A DNA stretch of 64,000 nucleotides from Marinitoga aeolica (GTDB lineage Bacteria > Thermotogota > Thermotogae > Petrotogales > Petrotogaceae), in contig NZ_CP069362.1 in assembly GCF_029910535.1 (NCBI RefSeq), positions 2,108,001 to 2,172,000 on the forward strand. The letters are read 5' to 3'. Position 1 is the first letter of the stretch; each line of letters starts with the position of its first letter. A program made the translations under genes and the position numbers. Under the pieces are notes generated by a model. That model saw nothing but the letters and a program-made list of their open reading frames with translations. It was not told the origin of the DNA and did not search any database. Below are positions 42,935 through 52,149 of this stretch, piece after piece.

Positions 42935-44461
42935 TTAATTAATCTTGGAAGGACTTTCAAAATTAGTTTTAATAAACCAAATATGAATTTTTATCCCCTC
43001 TTTATCTTCTAATAAATAATCAAAATCATCTATACTATTTGAATATATTACTAACCATCCTTCATTCAAATCTTTTCTTTTTAAATATTCAATTATTTGT
43101 TTTTTCGCTTTTTCATATTCATTTCCCGTTATATCTGCTTTTACTTCTATTAAATACTCTTTATTATTAAAGTTTATTAATAAGTCTATTCTTCCCCCAC
43201 CTACTTGTGTTTCTGGATATACTTTTCCTTCTCCTGCTTCAATATATAAACTCAGAAATTGATCTAAATTATATTGATATACTCCTTCATAATAATTCCT
43301 TCCTTTAAACATTATTGCTCCTCTTTGTTTTATATACTTCGTATATCTTTCTAATAATTTATTTAAATCCAAGCTTCCATCTTTTTTTATATATTCCCTT
43401 ACTGTATCTTTTAACGTTGCCATATAATTCTTTTCACCATTTATTTGTGGTTTGAATTTTGCATATAATGCTTTGTAATACAATGGTACTTTCACACAAC
43501 ATTTCCCTTCACAATTATCTATCACACCATTTAAATATAGGAATTTTATTCTTTCATCATATATTACAAATTTTACACTTTCTGGTTCAAATAATATTTT
43601 TATTATTAATTCTTTTTCTTTTTCTGCTTTTGATATTATATTTGATATATTTTTATTTATATATACATACATAAAATCATTTAATGTTTTTTCAAAATAT
43701 TCTTTTGTTATTATTTGTTTATCTTTTGCTTTTTTTTCTACTAAATCATATGCCAATGCATTGGTTAATCCTGGTTGTCCGCCTGCATTTTCCCAAATTA
43801 GCTCTTTCACTTTATTATCAAATATCTGTCCTGTTTCTTTTTCATGTTGGTTTAACAAATCATACACTTGTTCTTTTGTAAAATATGGCACTTCCATATG
43901 CTCTGCTATATTAAATGGACTTGCATTATCTTCTAATATTCCACTTAAATAACTTACACTGATTAATATTACACTTCTGAGTTTATATAACATCTTTTTA
44001 TGATACACATTTCTTATAACATGTAAAAATTCATTCATTAATTCTTCATTATTAAATTTCTCAAACTCATCTATCATTAGTATAATTTCTTTTCCTGTTT
44101 TGTTGTATAAATCTTCTAATACAAGCCTTATTTCATCAATTTCCTCGGGGGTTTTTAATTTAACCTTTATGTTATGTCTATATTCAATATCATCTTCTAT
44201 ATCTTTTATAAATGTTTTTAAAAATTGATTTTGATCTTTACTGGAATAACTTTCAAAAGATATAAATATAGGTAAATATTTATCTTTTGTCTTTTCCACT
44301 ATATCATTTAAAAATGTTGTTTTTCCCGTTTGTCTTGGTGCTGATACTGTAAAGTATCTCCAATTTTCTATATGGTCTAATGCCTCTTTCATCAATTCTG
44401 GTCTTTCTATATAATAACAAGTATTCTTATCAACAGGTCCTGATGTACAAAATCGTTTCAT
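42935..44461 (-). CDS. AAA-ATPase (AAA_35-like) with C-terminal PD-(D/E)XK domain
   Basis: A 508-residue protein. The N-terminal CTSGPVDKNTCYYIERPEL leads into Walker A APRQTGKT (41-48), Walker B IILMIDEFEKF and a sensor ILISVSYLSG. A winged-helix-like middle region follows. The C-terminus has GGGRIDLLINF...YLIEVKAD, a PD-(D/E)XK nuclease-like core (D, E-x-K). Function is unknown. It has the same overall plan as, but is not a close relative of, its neighbour at 44484. ATG 44461 is better spaced from GAGGTG than 44464. Confidence 0.75.
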   Translation of the reverse strand: MKRFCTSGPVDKNTCYYIERPELMKEALDHIENWRYFTVSAPRQTGKTTFLNDIVEKTKDKYLPIFISFESYSSKDQNQFLKTFIKDIEDDIEYRHNIKVKLKTPEEIDEIRLVLEDLYNKTGKEIILMIDEFEKFNNEELMNEFLHVIRNVYHKKMLYKLRSVILISVSYLSGILEDNASPFNIAEHMEVPYFTKEQVYDLLNQHEKETGQIFDNKVKELIWENAGGQPGLTNALAYDLVEKKAKDKQIITKEYFEKTLNDFMYVYINKNISNIISKAEKEKELIIKILFEPESVKFVIYDERIKFLYLNGVIDNCEGKCCVKVPLYYKALYAKFKPQINGEKNYMATLKDTVREYIKKDGSLDLNKLLERYTKYIKQRGAIMFKGRNYYEGVYQYNLDQFLSLYIEAGEGKVYPETQVGGGRIDLLINFNNKEYLIEVKADITGNEYEKAKKQIIEYLKRKDLNEGWLVIYSNSIDDFDYLLEDKEGIKIHIWFIKTNFESPSKIN

Positions 44462-44483
44462 CATCTCACCTCAATATAATCAA

Positions 44484-46040
44484 TTATATTTTTTCTATCA
44501 TATATTCATCAATATTCCTTTTTTCTGAGTCTATATTTATTCCTATTATATATATTTCTTTTTCATTGTTTTTACTCATATATTTTTCATAATATTTCTT
44601 TTCTTTTATTTGTTCAATTGCTTCTTTTGCGCTTTTATCTAATTTTATTTCAAATAAATATATTTTATCATCATGATCTAATACTAGGTCACTTCTTCCA
44701 AGATTCGTTAATTCTTCTGCTGTTACGTTTAATCCTGCTGAGGCTAATATTGTATATATTAATGAGTGATAATAACTTTCTCTTTTTTGATGTAAGTTAT
44801 ACGGTATTGCACTTATTATCCTTTTTATTTCTTCTATTATTTCTTCTATTTTATTTTTTGACAATAATTTCCATATTGTTTTATTTAATTCTTTTATCTT
44901 ATCATTTTCTAAATTATAATTTGCTTCTAATATTAATTTTGAGAAACTATTTTTTACTTCTAAATTTGGATAGTCTAATATATACTCTTCTTCAAGACCA
45001 TATTTTTCTTTTCCTTTAAAGGTTAAATATCCTGCTTGTGCAAAGAATATGTTTGCATTTGCATCTTCTATTTCTCTTGTTGTAAAGTCTAATGAATTTA
45101 CTGTGTATTTTACTAAATCTTCGTATTCTATTTTTCTCCCTTTTACATATTCATATATAAATGATGGTGATCCACTTTCAAACCAATAATTTTGAAATTT
45201 CCTTTCATCAAAGAATCTTAATACTGAGAATGGATTATATACAAAATGTTCTCCATCAAATGAGAATCCATTATAATATGTTTTTATTTCTTTTAGTAAT
45301 TCTTCTTTACTTATTCCCATTTCTTTTGCTGTTTCTTCTATGTGTTCTTTGAAATAATATTCTAATTCTTCTTGGGTATAACCTAACATTTGTGAATATT
45401 TTCTGTTTAGTGATATGTCATTTAAATTATTTAATGCTGAAAATACTCCTGTTTTTGTGAATTTCGTTATTCCTGTAATAAATACGAATTTTATGTATTC
45501 ATCTTTTGTTTTTACTTTCTTATAGAATTCTCTTAAAAATCCTCTTATTTTTTCTGCTTCTTTTTTATTGTTTATATGCTCTAATATTGGTGATTCATAT
45601 TCATCTATTAATATTACTACTTTCTCATTATATTTTTTATTTAAACTTTCTATTAAATTACCAAATTTTGTTGGAATATTATTTTTTATTATTGGCATTT
45701 CTTCATTTATATATATTTTATTTATTACTTCGTCTAAAGATTCTATAAAAGTTTCATATGTTGTTAAGGTATTATCAGACATATCTAGTTTTATAATAGG
45801 GTATTCTTTGAATTCCCATTTGTCATATATATAAGCATCTTTAAATAATTCTTTTTCGCCTTTGAATATGTAATATAATGTCGATATCGTTAAGCTCTTC
45901 CCAAATCTTCTTGGGCGAGATAGAAATATTGGCACTTCTGAACTTATTAAGTCATGTATATATTTTGTTTTATCTATATATATATAATTTCCTTCTATTA
46001 TCTTTTTATAATCCTGTATTCCTATTGGTAATTTTTTCAT
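44484..46040 (-). CDS. AAA-ATPase-like/PD-(D/E)XK protein (PF09820 plus PF08011 type), copy 2
   Basis: A 518-residue paralogue of the gene at 19627. The N-terminal 65 residues and the region from YIKFVFITGITKF onward are almost identical, and the C-terminal third is nearly identical in DNA too. Two blocks differ: about residues 70-150 of the ATPase core and a shorter one near 390-420. Walker A is RPRRFGKS, Walker B VVILIDEYESP, nuclease core DDKIYLFEIKLDKS. Start 46040 follows GGAGGTGG. It is 22 nt upstream of the other AAA/nuclease gene, probably one transcript. Confidence 0.82.
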   Translation of the reverse strand: MKKLPIGIQDYKKIIEGNYIYIDKTKYIHDLISSEVPIFLSRPRRFGKSLTISTLYYIFKGEKELFKDAYIYDKWEFKEYPIIKLDMSDNTLTTYETFIESLDEVINKIYINEEMPIIKNNIPTKFGNLIESLNKKYNEKVVILIDEYESPILEHINNKKEAEKIRGFLREFYKKVKTKDEYIKFVFITGITKFTKTGVFSALNNLNDISLNRKYSQMLGYTQEELEYYFKEHIEETAKEMGISKEELLKEIKTYYNGFSFDGEHFVYNPFSVLRFFDERKFQNYWFESGSPSFIYEYVKGRKIEYEDLVKYTVNSLDFTTREIEDANANIFFAQAGYLTFKGKEKYGLEEEYILDYPNLEVKNSFSKLILEANYNLENDKIKELNKTIWKLLSKNKIEEIIEEIKRIISAIPYNLHQKRESYYHSLIYTILASAGLNVTAEELTNLGRSDLVLDHDDKIYLFEIKLDKSAKEAIEQIKEKKYYEKYMSKNNEKEIYIIGINIDSEKRNIDEYMIEKI

Positions 46041-46059
46041 CAGTTCCACCTCCGATTCA

Positions 46060-46068
46060 ATTATATCA
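46060..46068 (-). promoter_or_regulatory. Extended -10 promoter for copy 2
   Basis: Minus-strand TGATATAAT about 20 nt before the ATG. The 5' flank resembles that of copy 1 only around this element. The rest of 46041-46210 is AT-rich without other signals apart from the ribosome site of the next gene. Confidence 0.5.
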
Positions 46069-46210
46069 TATAATATCAATAATGATTTGCTGTAAGATAG
46101 ATAAAATAGTTAAAAGTATAATATCCATATATTTAATATGATATAATAATTTTAATATGAATAACTATATTTTGATATTCAAATGAATAAAATTTTTAGA
46201 GGTGTTTTTG

Positions 46211-49200
46211 ATGGCTAAAAGAAAGATATATGGTAAAACATGGTGGGGTAAGAAATGGATTGAGGCTATGGAAAAAATAGATTTTAATACCAATAGGCTC
46301 CCTAGAGGTAGAACCTATGCTAATAAGGGATTGGTTTTGGAAGTTAGAGTAAATAGAAATTCCGATATTGTTGCTAGAGTACAGGGAACAAGAGCTACAC
46401 CATATAAGGAAAAAATTTCTTTGATAAAATTTCCTTCATATGATGTAGAGATTATTGGAAGTATACTTTCTGAAAATCCATATATTGCAGGACAATTATT
46501 AAACGGAATATTACCAGAAGAATTATATGAAATTTTTCAAAAAGAAGGGATAAAATTATTTCCAGAATCATGGGATGATATAGAAGCATATTGTTCATGC
46601 CCCGATTGGGCTAATCCATGTAAGCATCTTGCTGCAGTATATTATGTTATTGCTAATGAAATTGATAAAGATCCATTCCTTTTATTTGAAATGCATGGAC
46701 TAAAAAAGAAGAAATTATTGGAGCTCGCTAAAATTTCCAGTGAAAAATCGAAAAATGTCTTAAACTTTTTACCTATTAACAGTGAAAAAAATGAATTAGT
46801 TTTAGATGAAAAAATTGCTTTAGAAGAACCTTTCATTTACTTTGAAAATATAGAGGAAATAATATCATTGCTTTCTGAAAAAACTATTTTTTCTGATTTT
46901 TCAATAAAGGATTTTTTAAACGATTTATATGGACAAGGCGAAAAATATGTGAAAAACATAAAAATATTAGAAGAAAATCTGTATCTTAAAGATACAGAAT
47001 TTAAAATAATTTATTCATTACAAAATCCAGATATATTAATTAAAGGATATAATCCTTTTTCAAAAGAAATAATAAAATTTGAAGATTTATTTAATTTAAT
47101 GTATAGTATATCTTTTTTACCTGATAAAAACGATAATGAATATTCCTTCTTTTTTAAAAAGGTTTTAGGATTTGTATTTAATATCATTATGAATCATTCA
47201 TTTGCACCAAAACCAGAAATAATTGAATCGGATAAATTTTATGTAAAATATATGCCACTTATTTCAAATTCATCTTTTATAGAATATTTGGATTATCTTG
47301 AAAAAATAATTCCAGATAATCTTGTAATTTATTTAGAAAAAAATAAAGTATTAAAAAAATCAGATGCTGTTATATATATTATATCTTTGGTTATAAAGGA
47401 AATAGTAAAAAAAGTATATGTAAATAAGAAAATGTCGCATAATATATTATCTGTGTTTTCAGAAGATAAATTGTATCCATTAAAAACATTAGAAGAAAAA
47501 AATATTGCTAATTCATTGGAAAATTATTTTGAACCTTTATTTTTTAAAAGTCAAAAATATACATTAGCCATTAAAATCATGCCGTTTATTGAAGATAGGT
47601 ATTATTTATCTCTTTTAGTAAAAGATAATTCAGATGTATTATCCGAACCTATTAGTCTTACCGATTTTTTAAAAAACAAAAAATACTTTAATGAAAAAGC
47701 TAATATATTAAAACAAATAGGGTTTATTTCCAATTTATCCAATTTTTCTAAAACTATTATGAAACATGAGGATATAATAATAACTTCATCAGAATTAAGT
47801 ACATTTTTTAATGATGTATTACCTGCTTTAAATGTTTTTGGTATTGATGTAATTCTTCCAAAAGAAATGAAAAAAATAGTAGAGCCAAAAGTAGTTATAC
47901 AAGCAAAAAGAATTAATAATACTACAAGCTTTTTTAATTTGAATGATTTGTTAAGATTTGATTGGAAAATAGCAATAGGTGATCAGATCATATCTGCTGA
48001 AGAATTTAGAAAATTATTGGAAAAATCAGAAGGAATAATAAAATTCAAAGATATGTATATTCATCTTAATCCAAAGAAATTCTTAAACATATTGAAAAAA
48101 TTAGAAAAACCTATTGATGAATTATCTAATTACGAGAGTTTAAGAGTTTTACTTTCAGAAGAATATAATGGAATACCATTATATTCGGATAATAAATTAA
48201 AAAACATAATTGATGAAATGAAAAAAATCAAAAATATTAGAATACCTAAAACATTAAATGCTGAAATGAGAGAATATCAAAAACGAGGATATAAATGGTT
48301 AAAATCAAATGTTGATAAGGGTTTTGGAGTATGTCTTGCGGATGACATGGGATTAGGTAAAACTATTCAAACAATAGCGGTTGTTTTAAAGGATAAAGAA
48401 AATAAAAATTTAAATGAACCAGCTTTAGTTGTTTGTCCTACTACGTTAATAGGTAATTGGGCAACGGAAATTGAAAAATTTGCACCAAAATTAAAATATC
48501 ATATATATCATGGAAATAATCGTGATTTAAAAAATGATTCAGATATTATATTGACCTCATATGGGGTTATAAGAAGAGATATAGAAAAATTAGAAGATTT
48601 AAACTGGTCATATATAATACTTGATGAAGCTCAAAATATTAAAAATCCTTTAACTAAACAAACTAAAGCTGTAAAAAAATTAAAAGGTAAAAAAAGAATA
48701 GCATTAACCGGAACTCCTGTGGAAAATCGCCTATTAGAGTTATGGAGTATATTTGATTTTTTAATGCCAGGATATTTAGGAAATTATAATAATTTTATAA
48801 AAAATTATGCTATTCCTATTGAAAAATATAATGATAAAACAAAATTAAAAGCTATTAAAAAAGCTATTAATCCATTTCTATTAAGAAGATTAAAAACGGA
48901 TAAAAATATTATAAAAGATTTACCAGAAAAAATTATTTTTGATCAATATGTATATTTAACTCCAATTCAAACATCATTATATAATAAAACAGTAGAAATG
49001 GTAAATGAGATTTCTAACTTTTCTGGTATAGAAAGAAAAGGATTAATCTTTAAATTAATCACATCTTTAAAGCAAATTTGTAATCATCCTGCTAATTATC
49101 TTAAGAATAAGAATTTCAGTCCAGAAGAATCTGGTAAAACACAGAAATTGTTGGATTTATTAACCGATATATTTGAAAATAATGAAAAGGCCATAATATT

Positions 49201-49648
49201 TACACAATATAAAGAAATGGGAGAAATACTTGAAGATATAATAAAAAAACAATTGAAAGTTAAAACGTTATTTTTTCATGGAAATTTGCCAAGAAAAAAG
49301 AGAGATGAAATGGTAGAAAAATTTCAAACATCACATGATTATCCTGTGATTATTATTTCTTTAAAGGCTGGAGGTACAGGATTGAATTTAACTGCTGCAT
49401 CGCATGTAATCCATTTTGATTTATGGTGGAATCCTGCAGTTGAAGCTCAAGCTACAGATAGAGCATATAGAATAGGGCAAAAAAACAATGTTATTGTTCA
49501 TAGATTTATCACCAAAAATACATTTGAAGAAAAAATCAATGAGATAATTCAAAAAAAGAAGAATTTAAGCAATAATATTTTAAGTATTGGAGAAAAATGG
49601 ATTTCTGAACTTAGTGATGATGAATTAAGAGAAATATTTAAAATATAA
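46211..49648 (+). CDS. SNF2-family helicase with SWIM zinc finger
   Basis: A 1145-residue SWI2/SNF2 ATPase. The N-terminal part has KTWWGKKWIEAME and a SWIM finger C128-x-C130-x6-C137-x-H139. The helicase core starts near residue 690: NAEMREYQKRGYKWL, Walker A DDMGLGKT (about 711-718), DEAQN box, ALTGTPVENRL, and the C-lobe FHGNLPRKKRDEMV, LKAGGTGLNLTAAS and ATDRAYRIGQ. Bacterial members of this type (YwqA/HepA-like) remodel nucleic acid-protein complexes. ATG 46211 follows AGAGGTG by 6-7 nt; 46202 is less likely. Confidence 0.9.
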   Translation: MAKRKIYGKTWWGKKWIEAMEKIDFNTNRLPRGRTYANKGLVLEVRVNRNSDIVARVQGTRATPYKEKISLIKFPSYDVEIIGSILSENPYIAGQLLNGILPEELYEIFQKEGIKLFPESWDDIEAYCSCPDWANPCKHLAAVYYVIANEIDKDPFLLFEMHGLKKKKLLELAKISSEKSKNVLNFLPINSEKNELVLDEKIALEEPFIYFENIEEIISLLSEKTIFSDFSIKDFLNDLYGQGEKYVKNIKILEENLYLKDTEFKIIYSLQNPDILIKGYNPFSKEIIKFEDLFNLMYSISFLPDKNDNEYSFFFKKVLGFVFNIIMNHSFAPKPEIIESDKFYVKYMPLISNSSFIEYLDYLEKIIPDNLVIYLEKNKVLKKSDAVIYIISLVIKEIVKKVYVNKKMSHNILSVFSEDKLYPLKTLEEKNIANSLENYFEPLFFKSQKYTLAIKIMPFIEDRYYLSLLVKDNSDVLSEPISLTDFLKNKKYFNEKANILKQIGFISNLSNFSKTIMKHEDIIITSSELSTFFNDVLPALNVFGIDVILPKEMKKIVEPKVVIQAKRINNTTSFFNLNDLLRFDWKIAIGDQIISAEEFRKLLEKSEGIIKFKDMYIHLNPKKFLNILKKLEKPIDELSNYESLRVLLSEEYNGIPLYSDNKLKNIIDEMKKIKNIRIPKTLNAEMREYQKRGYKWLKSNVDKGFGVCLADDMGLGKTIQTIAVVLKDKENKNLNEPALVVCPTTLIGNWATEIEKFAPKLKYHIYHGNNRDLKNDSDIILTSYGVIRRDIEKLEDLNWSYIILDEAQNIKNPLTKQTKAVKKLKGKKRIALTGTPVENRLLELWSIFDFLMPGYLGNYNNFIKNYAIPIEKYNDKTKLKAIKKAINPFLLRRLKTDKNIIKDLPEKIIFDQYVYLTPIQTSLYNKTVEMVNEISNFSGIERKGLIFKLITSLKQICNHPANYLKNKNFSPEESGKTQKLLDLLTDIFENNEKAIIFTQYKEMGEILEDIIKKQLKVKTLFFHGNLPRKKRDEMVEKFQTSHDYPVIIISLKAGGTGLNLTAASHVIHFDLWWNPAVEAQATDRAYRIGQKNNVIVHRFITKNTFEEKINEIIQKKKNLSNNILSIGEKWISELSDDELREIFKI

Positions 49649-49659
49649 AATATTATAAA

Positions 49660-49700
49660 ATACCTCCAAAGCGGAATTAAACCACAAAGGAGGTATCCTT
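49660..49700. terminator. Possible terminator after the SNF2 gene
   Basis: ATACCTCC (49660-49667) pairs with GGAGGTAT (49689-49696) across a 21-nt loop, then CCTTTAT. It is weak because of the long loop. The same 8-mer could mimic a ribosome site. Confidence 0.35.
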
Positions 49701-49738
49701 TATTGAATATAATCCTGTATTTATAATAATTTTTAATA

Positions 49739-49792
49739 TTTTTGGAGTATACTCTAAATTTTTAATAAAAAAATATGACTGTACTCCAAAAA
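49739..49792. repeat. Inverted repeat and left flank of the DUF4143 gene
   Basis: TTTTTGGAGTA (49739-49749) and TACTCCAAAAA (49782-49792) form an 11-bp perfect inverted repeat. The stretch 49744-49789 also resembles 51063-51149 on the other side of the next gene: both contain GGAGTATA[C/T]TCTAAAT and AAAAAAAT[A/T]TGACT[G/A]TA[C/A]TCCAA. Confidence 0.5.
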
Positions 49793-49835
49793 ATTATTTT
49801 AAATGGAAACGTCAGTTTATTAGTAATGTAATACT

Positions 49836-51044
49836 TTAATATAAAAATCCAAAAAGGTACAGCGGGATAATACTTTTTTCTCCATACAAAATATCATCTT
49901 TTACAATAAATGAATTATCTATATTATTTTTAATTTGTTTTTTACTTTTATTTTTTCCACCAATTTCAAAGTAATAACTATTTACATTAAAATCTCCTAT
50001 CTCTTTACTATATCTTATATTTTGATTACTGTTCTTTATTTGATTAACAAAAATTATTTCTCTTAAATTTCCAATGTTTATGTTATTTCTAATCTCTTCA
50101 TTTATAGCGTTATATAAAGTTCCATTTCCTATGTATATTTTTTCTGGGCTTCTTATTAAAGTTCCCCCTACCCCTTCCTTAAATAAAAGAGTTAATAATC
50201 CAGCGTCTTCTAACTTTGAAATATAATTTATTATAGTTTTATTATCTTTTTTTAAATTCTTGCTTAAACTGTTTATATTAATTTTTCCAGGTTGCATAGT
50301 TGCAATAAAATATATTAGTTTTTTTAAAATAATTAAATTTTCTGTATTTAAATTTGCAACTTCAACAATATCTTCATATATAACTTTTTCATACATATTT
50401 ATTATTTTAGAAACTATGGATTTTGGATTTTCAAAATATATAGGATAATATCCATATTTATAATATTCTTGAAAATCTAACAATATTTTGCTGTTTTCAG
50501 CAATATTAAAAGCAATATCCATATGATTATTAATTAAATCTTGAAAATCATAAGGTTTATAGTTTTCATTATATTTTATATTTAAAAATTCTCTAAAAGA
50601 CAATCCATTTAAAATATATGTGACACATCTCCTTGAAAGATCGTATTTTGCTTGCTTGATATTTATGCTTGAACTGCCTGAAAAAATGATTTGAATATCA
50701 TTATAAAAGTCATAAACATTTTTTATTTCCTGCTCCCAATTTTTGTATTTATGTATTTCATCTAAGAAGAAATTTTTTATTCCATATTTTGTATAAAGAT
50801 TTTCTATAACATTTATTAATTTATTTTCTAAAAAGAATATGTGATCTAAACTCATGTATATAGTTTTTGATAATTCGTACTTTTCTTTTATTAATTGCAG
50901 CATAAGGGTTGTTTTTCCAGTACCTCTGGCTCCTAAAATCCCAATTAATCTATTATCAATATCTATTTTCTCATATAAATATCTTTTGGTTGTAATTTTA
51001 TTGTTTTTGATTTTATTTCTTGAAAGATTTAGTAAGAATTCCAT
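49836..51044 (-). CDS. AAA_14/DUF4143-type ATPase
   Basis: A 402-residue P-loop protein of the AAA_14 plus DUF4143 family. Walker A is GARGTGKT (38-45), Walker B NFFLDEIHKYKNWEQEI, then IIFSGSSSINIKQAKYDLSRR and LSFREFLN. The C-terminal DUF4143 has a winged helix (IINYISKLEDAGLLT) and a nuclease-like end YYFEIGGKNKSKKQIK. Its role is unknown; such genes are sporadic and often in accessory DNA. Start 51044 (MEFLLN) is chosen because AGAGGTGG lies upstream; a GTG at 51053 falls inside that site. Confidence 0.82.
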   Translation of the reverse strand: MEFLLNLSRNKIKNNKITTKRYLYEKIDIDNRLIGILGARGTGKTTLMLQLIKEKYELSKTIYMSLDHIFFLENKLINVIENLYTKYGIKNFFLDEIHKYKNWEQEIKNVYDFYNDIQIIFSGSSSINIKQAKYDLSRRCVTYILNGLSFREFLNIKYNENYKPYDFQDLINNHMDIAFNIAENSKILLDFQEYYKYGYYPIYFENPKSIVSKIINMYEKVIYEDIVEVANLNTENLIILKKLIYFIATMQPGKININSLSKNLKKDNKTIINYISKLEDAGLLTLLFKEGVGGTLIRSPEKIYIGNGTLYNAINEEIRNNINIGNLREIIFVNQIKNSNQNIRYSKEIGDFNVNSYYFEIGGKNKSKKQIKNNIDNSFIVKDDILYGEKSIIPLYLFGFLY

Positions 51045-51062
51045 TATATCCACCTCTATTCA

Positions 51063-51149
51063 GGAGTATATTCTAAATATCATATATAATTATATCATTT
51101 TTTAGAATAAAATCAAAAAATTATATAAAAAAATTTGACTATAATCCAA
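51063..51149. repeat. Right flank repeat and promoter of the DUF4143 gene
   Basis: GGAGTATATTCTAAAT (51063-51078) and AAAAAAATTTGACTATAATCCAA (51127-51149) match the two halves of the left flank repeat but are separated by 48 extra bases. Those extra bases carry the gene's promoter on the minus strand: -35 TTGATT (51111-51116), a 16-nt spacer, and TGATATAAT (51089-51097). Confidence 0.5.
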
Positions 51150-51177
51150 TTAAAAAATACTTACTACATTTAAACTT

Positions 51178-52149
51178 TTATTTTAAATACACTTTACCTC
51201 TTTTATCATTTTCTATATTTTTCAATATATCTCCATTTACTTCTAAACCTGCATGAATTCCTTTAGATGAGAAAATTATATTATTATCTTTTTTAAAAAC
51301 AATACTAATTTCTGAATTTAAACTTTCATTTACTCTACCTGTCATATTTCCATTTTTTGGAGCTAATAAAATTTTTCCTTCTCCTTTTTTTATTCTTACA
51401 TCAAGATAATAATTTTTTCTTTTTGCTTTAAAAGTAATAATATTTTCTTTAATCGCAAGATCATAAATTTTTGCTCCATTATATGTAGTAAATTTATATA
51501 TTTTTCCATTCAAGTATAATCCCATTATAAATCCTACAAAATAACTTTTTCCAAAAGGTACATTTGCTATTGACAATGAAAAGGAAGCATCATAATCTTC
51601 AAAATTATTAGATGATGCCCATATCCATGATTTTGGAAATGATCTTCCCCAATCTTTTTCTATATATCCATTTCCATTTTCATAATCTTTCTGTTCACCT
51701 CTAACAACAACTGACCCTTTTATAGTATGATTAAAACTTAATATTCCATGATAACACTCTAAAAAATTTAAAAATCCATATGGTCCCATTGCTCCTGGAT
51801 TAAATAAACTTACAGGCCATGGCTTTAAATTTTCAAAATTCAAATCAGCAGATATATCCTCAAGATTTAAAATTAATCTTTCTAAAGAGAAGAAATTATT
51901 ACCAATAGTAACACTAAATGGATTATTTGTATATTTAAAATCTTCTAATTTAAATCTATAATATTTTGAAAAATTATTATTATCAATTATTTGAACAAAT
52001 GAATGTGAATCATCACCTATAGATACCCCGGGAATAACTGCAAAAACATATTTTTTTTGAGGATCGGTATTTTTAAAATACCACCCTTCAAAAAAATTCT
52101 TTTTATTCACACCATGGAAATTCTCAGGATGCCATTTATTAAAAATCAT
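51178..52149 (-). CDS. Tocopherol cyclase-family protein
   Basis: A 323-residue protein resembling the tocopherol cyclase family: the N-terminal signature KWHPENFHG...FFEGWYFKN, the central YIEKDWGRSFPKSWIWASSNNF block and a C-terminal lipocalin-like beta-rich half. In plants and cyanobacteria the family cyclises phytylquinols. In anaerobic bacteria the family is present without a known function, and a lipid or hydrophobic-ligand role is only a guess. It overlaps the Rieske oxygenase gene by 4 bp (ATGA), so the two are co-translated. Confidence 0.78.
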   Translation of the reverse strand: MIFNKWHPENFHGVNKKNFFEGWYFKNTDPQKKYVFAVIPGVSIGDDSHSFVQIIDNNNFSKYYRFKLEDFKYTNNPFSVTIGNNFFSLERLILNLEDISADLNFENLKPWPVSLFNPGAMGPYGFLNFLECYHGILSFNHTIKGSVVVRGEQKDYENGNGYIEKDWGRSFPKSWIWASSNNFEDYDASFSLSIANVPFGKSYFVGFIMGLYLNGKIYKFTTYNGAKIYDLAIKENIITFKAKRKNYYLDVRIKKGEGKILLAPKNGNMTGRVNESLNSEISIVFKKDNNIIFSSKGIHAGLEVNGDILKNIENDKRGKVYLK

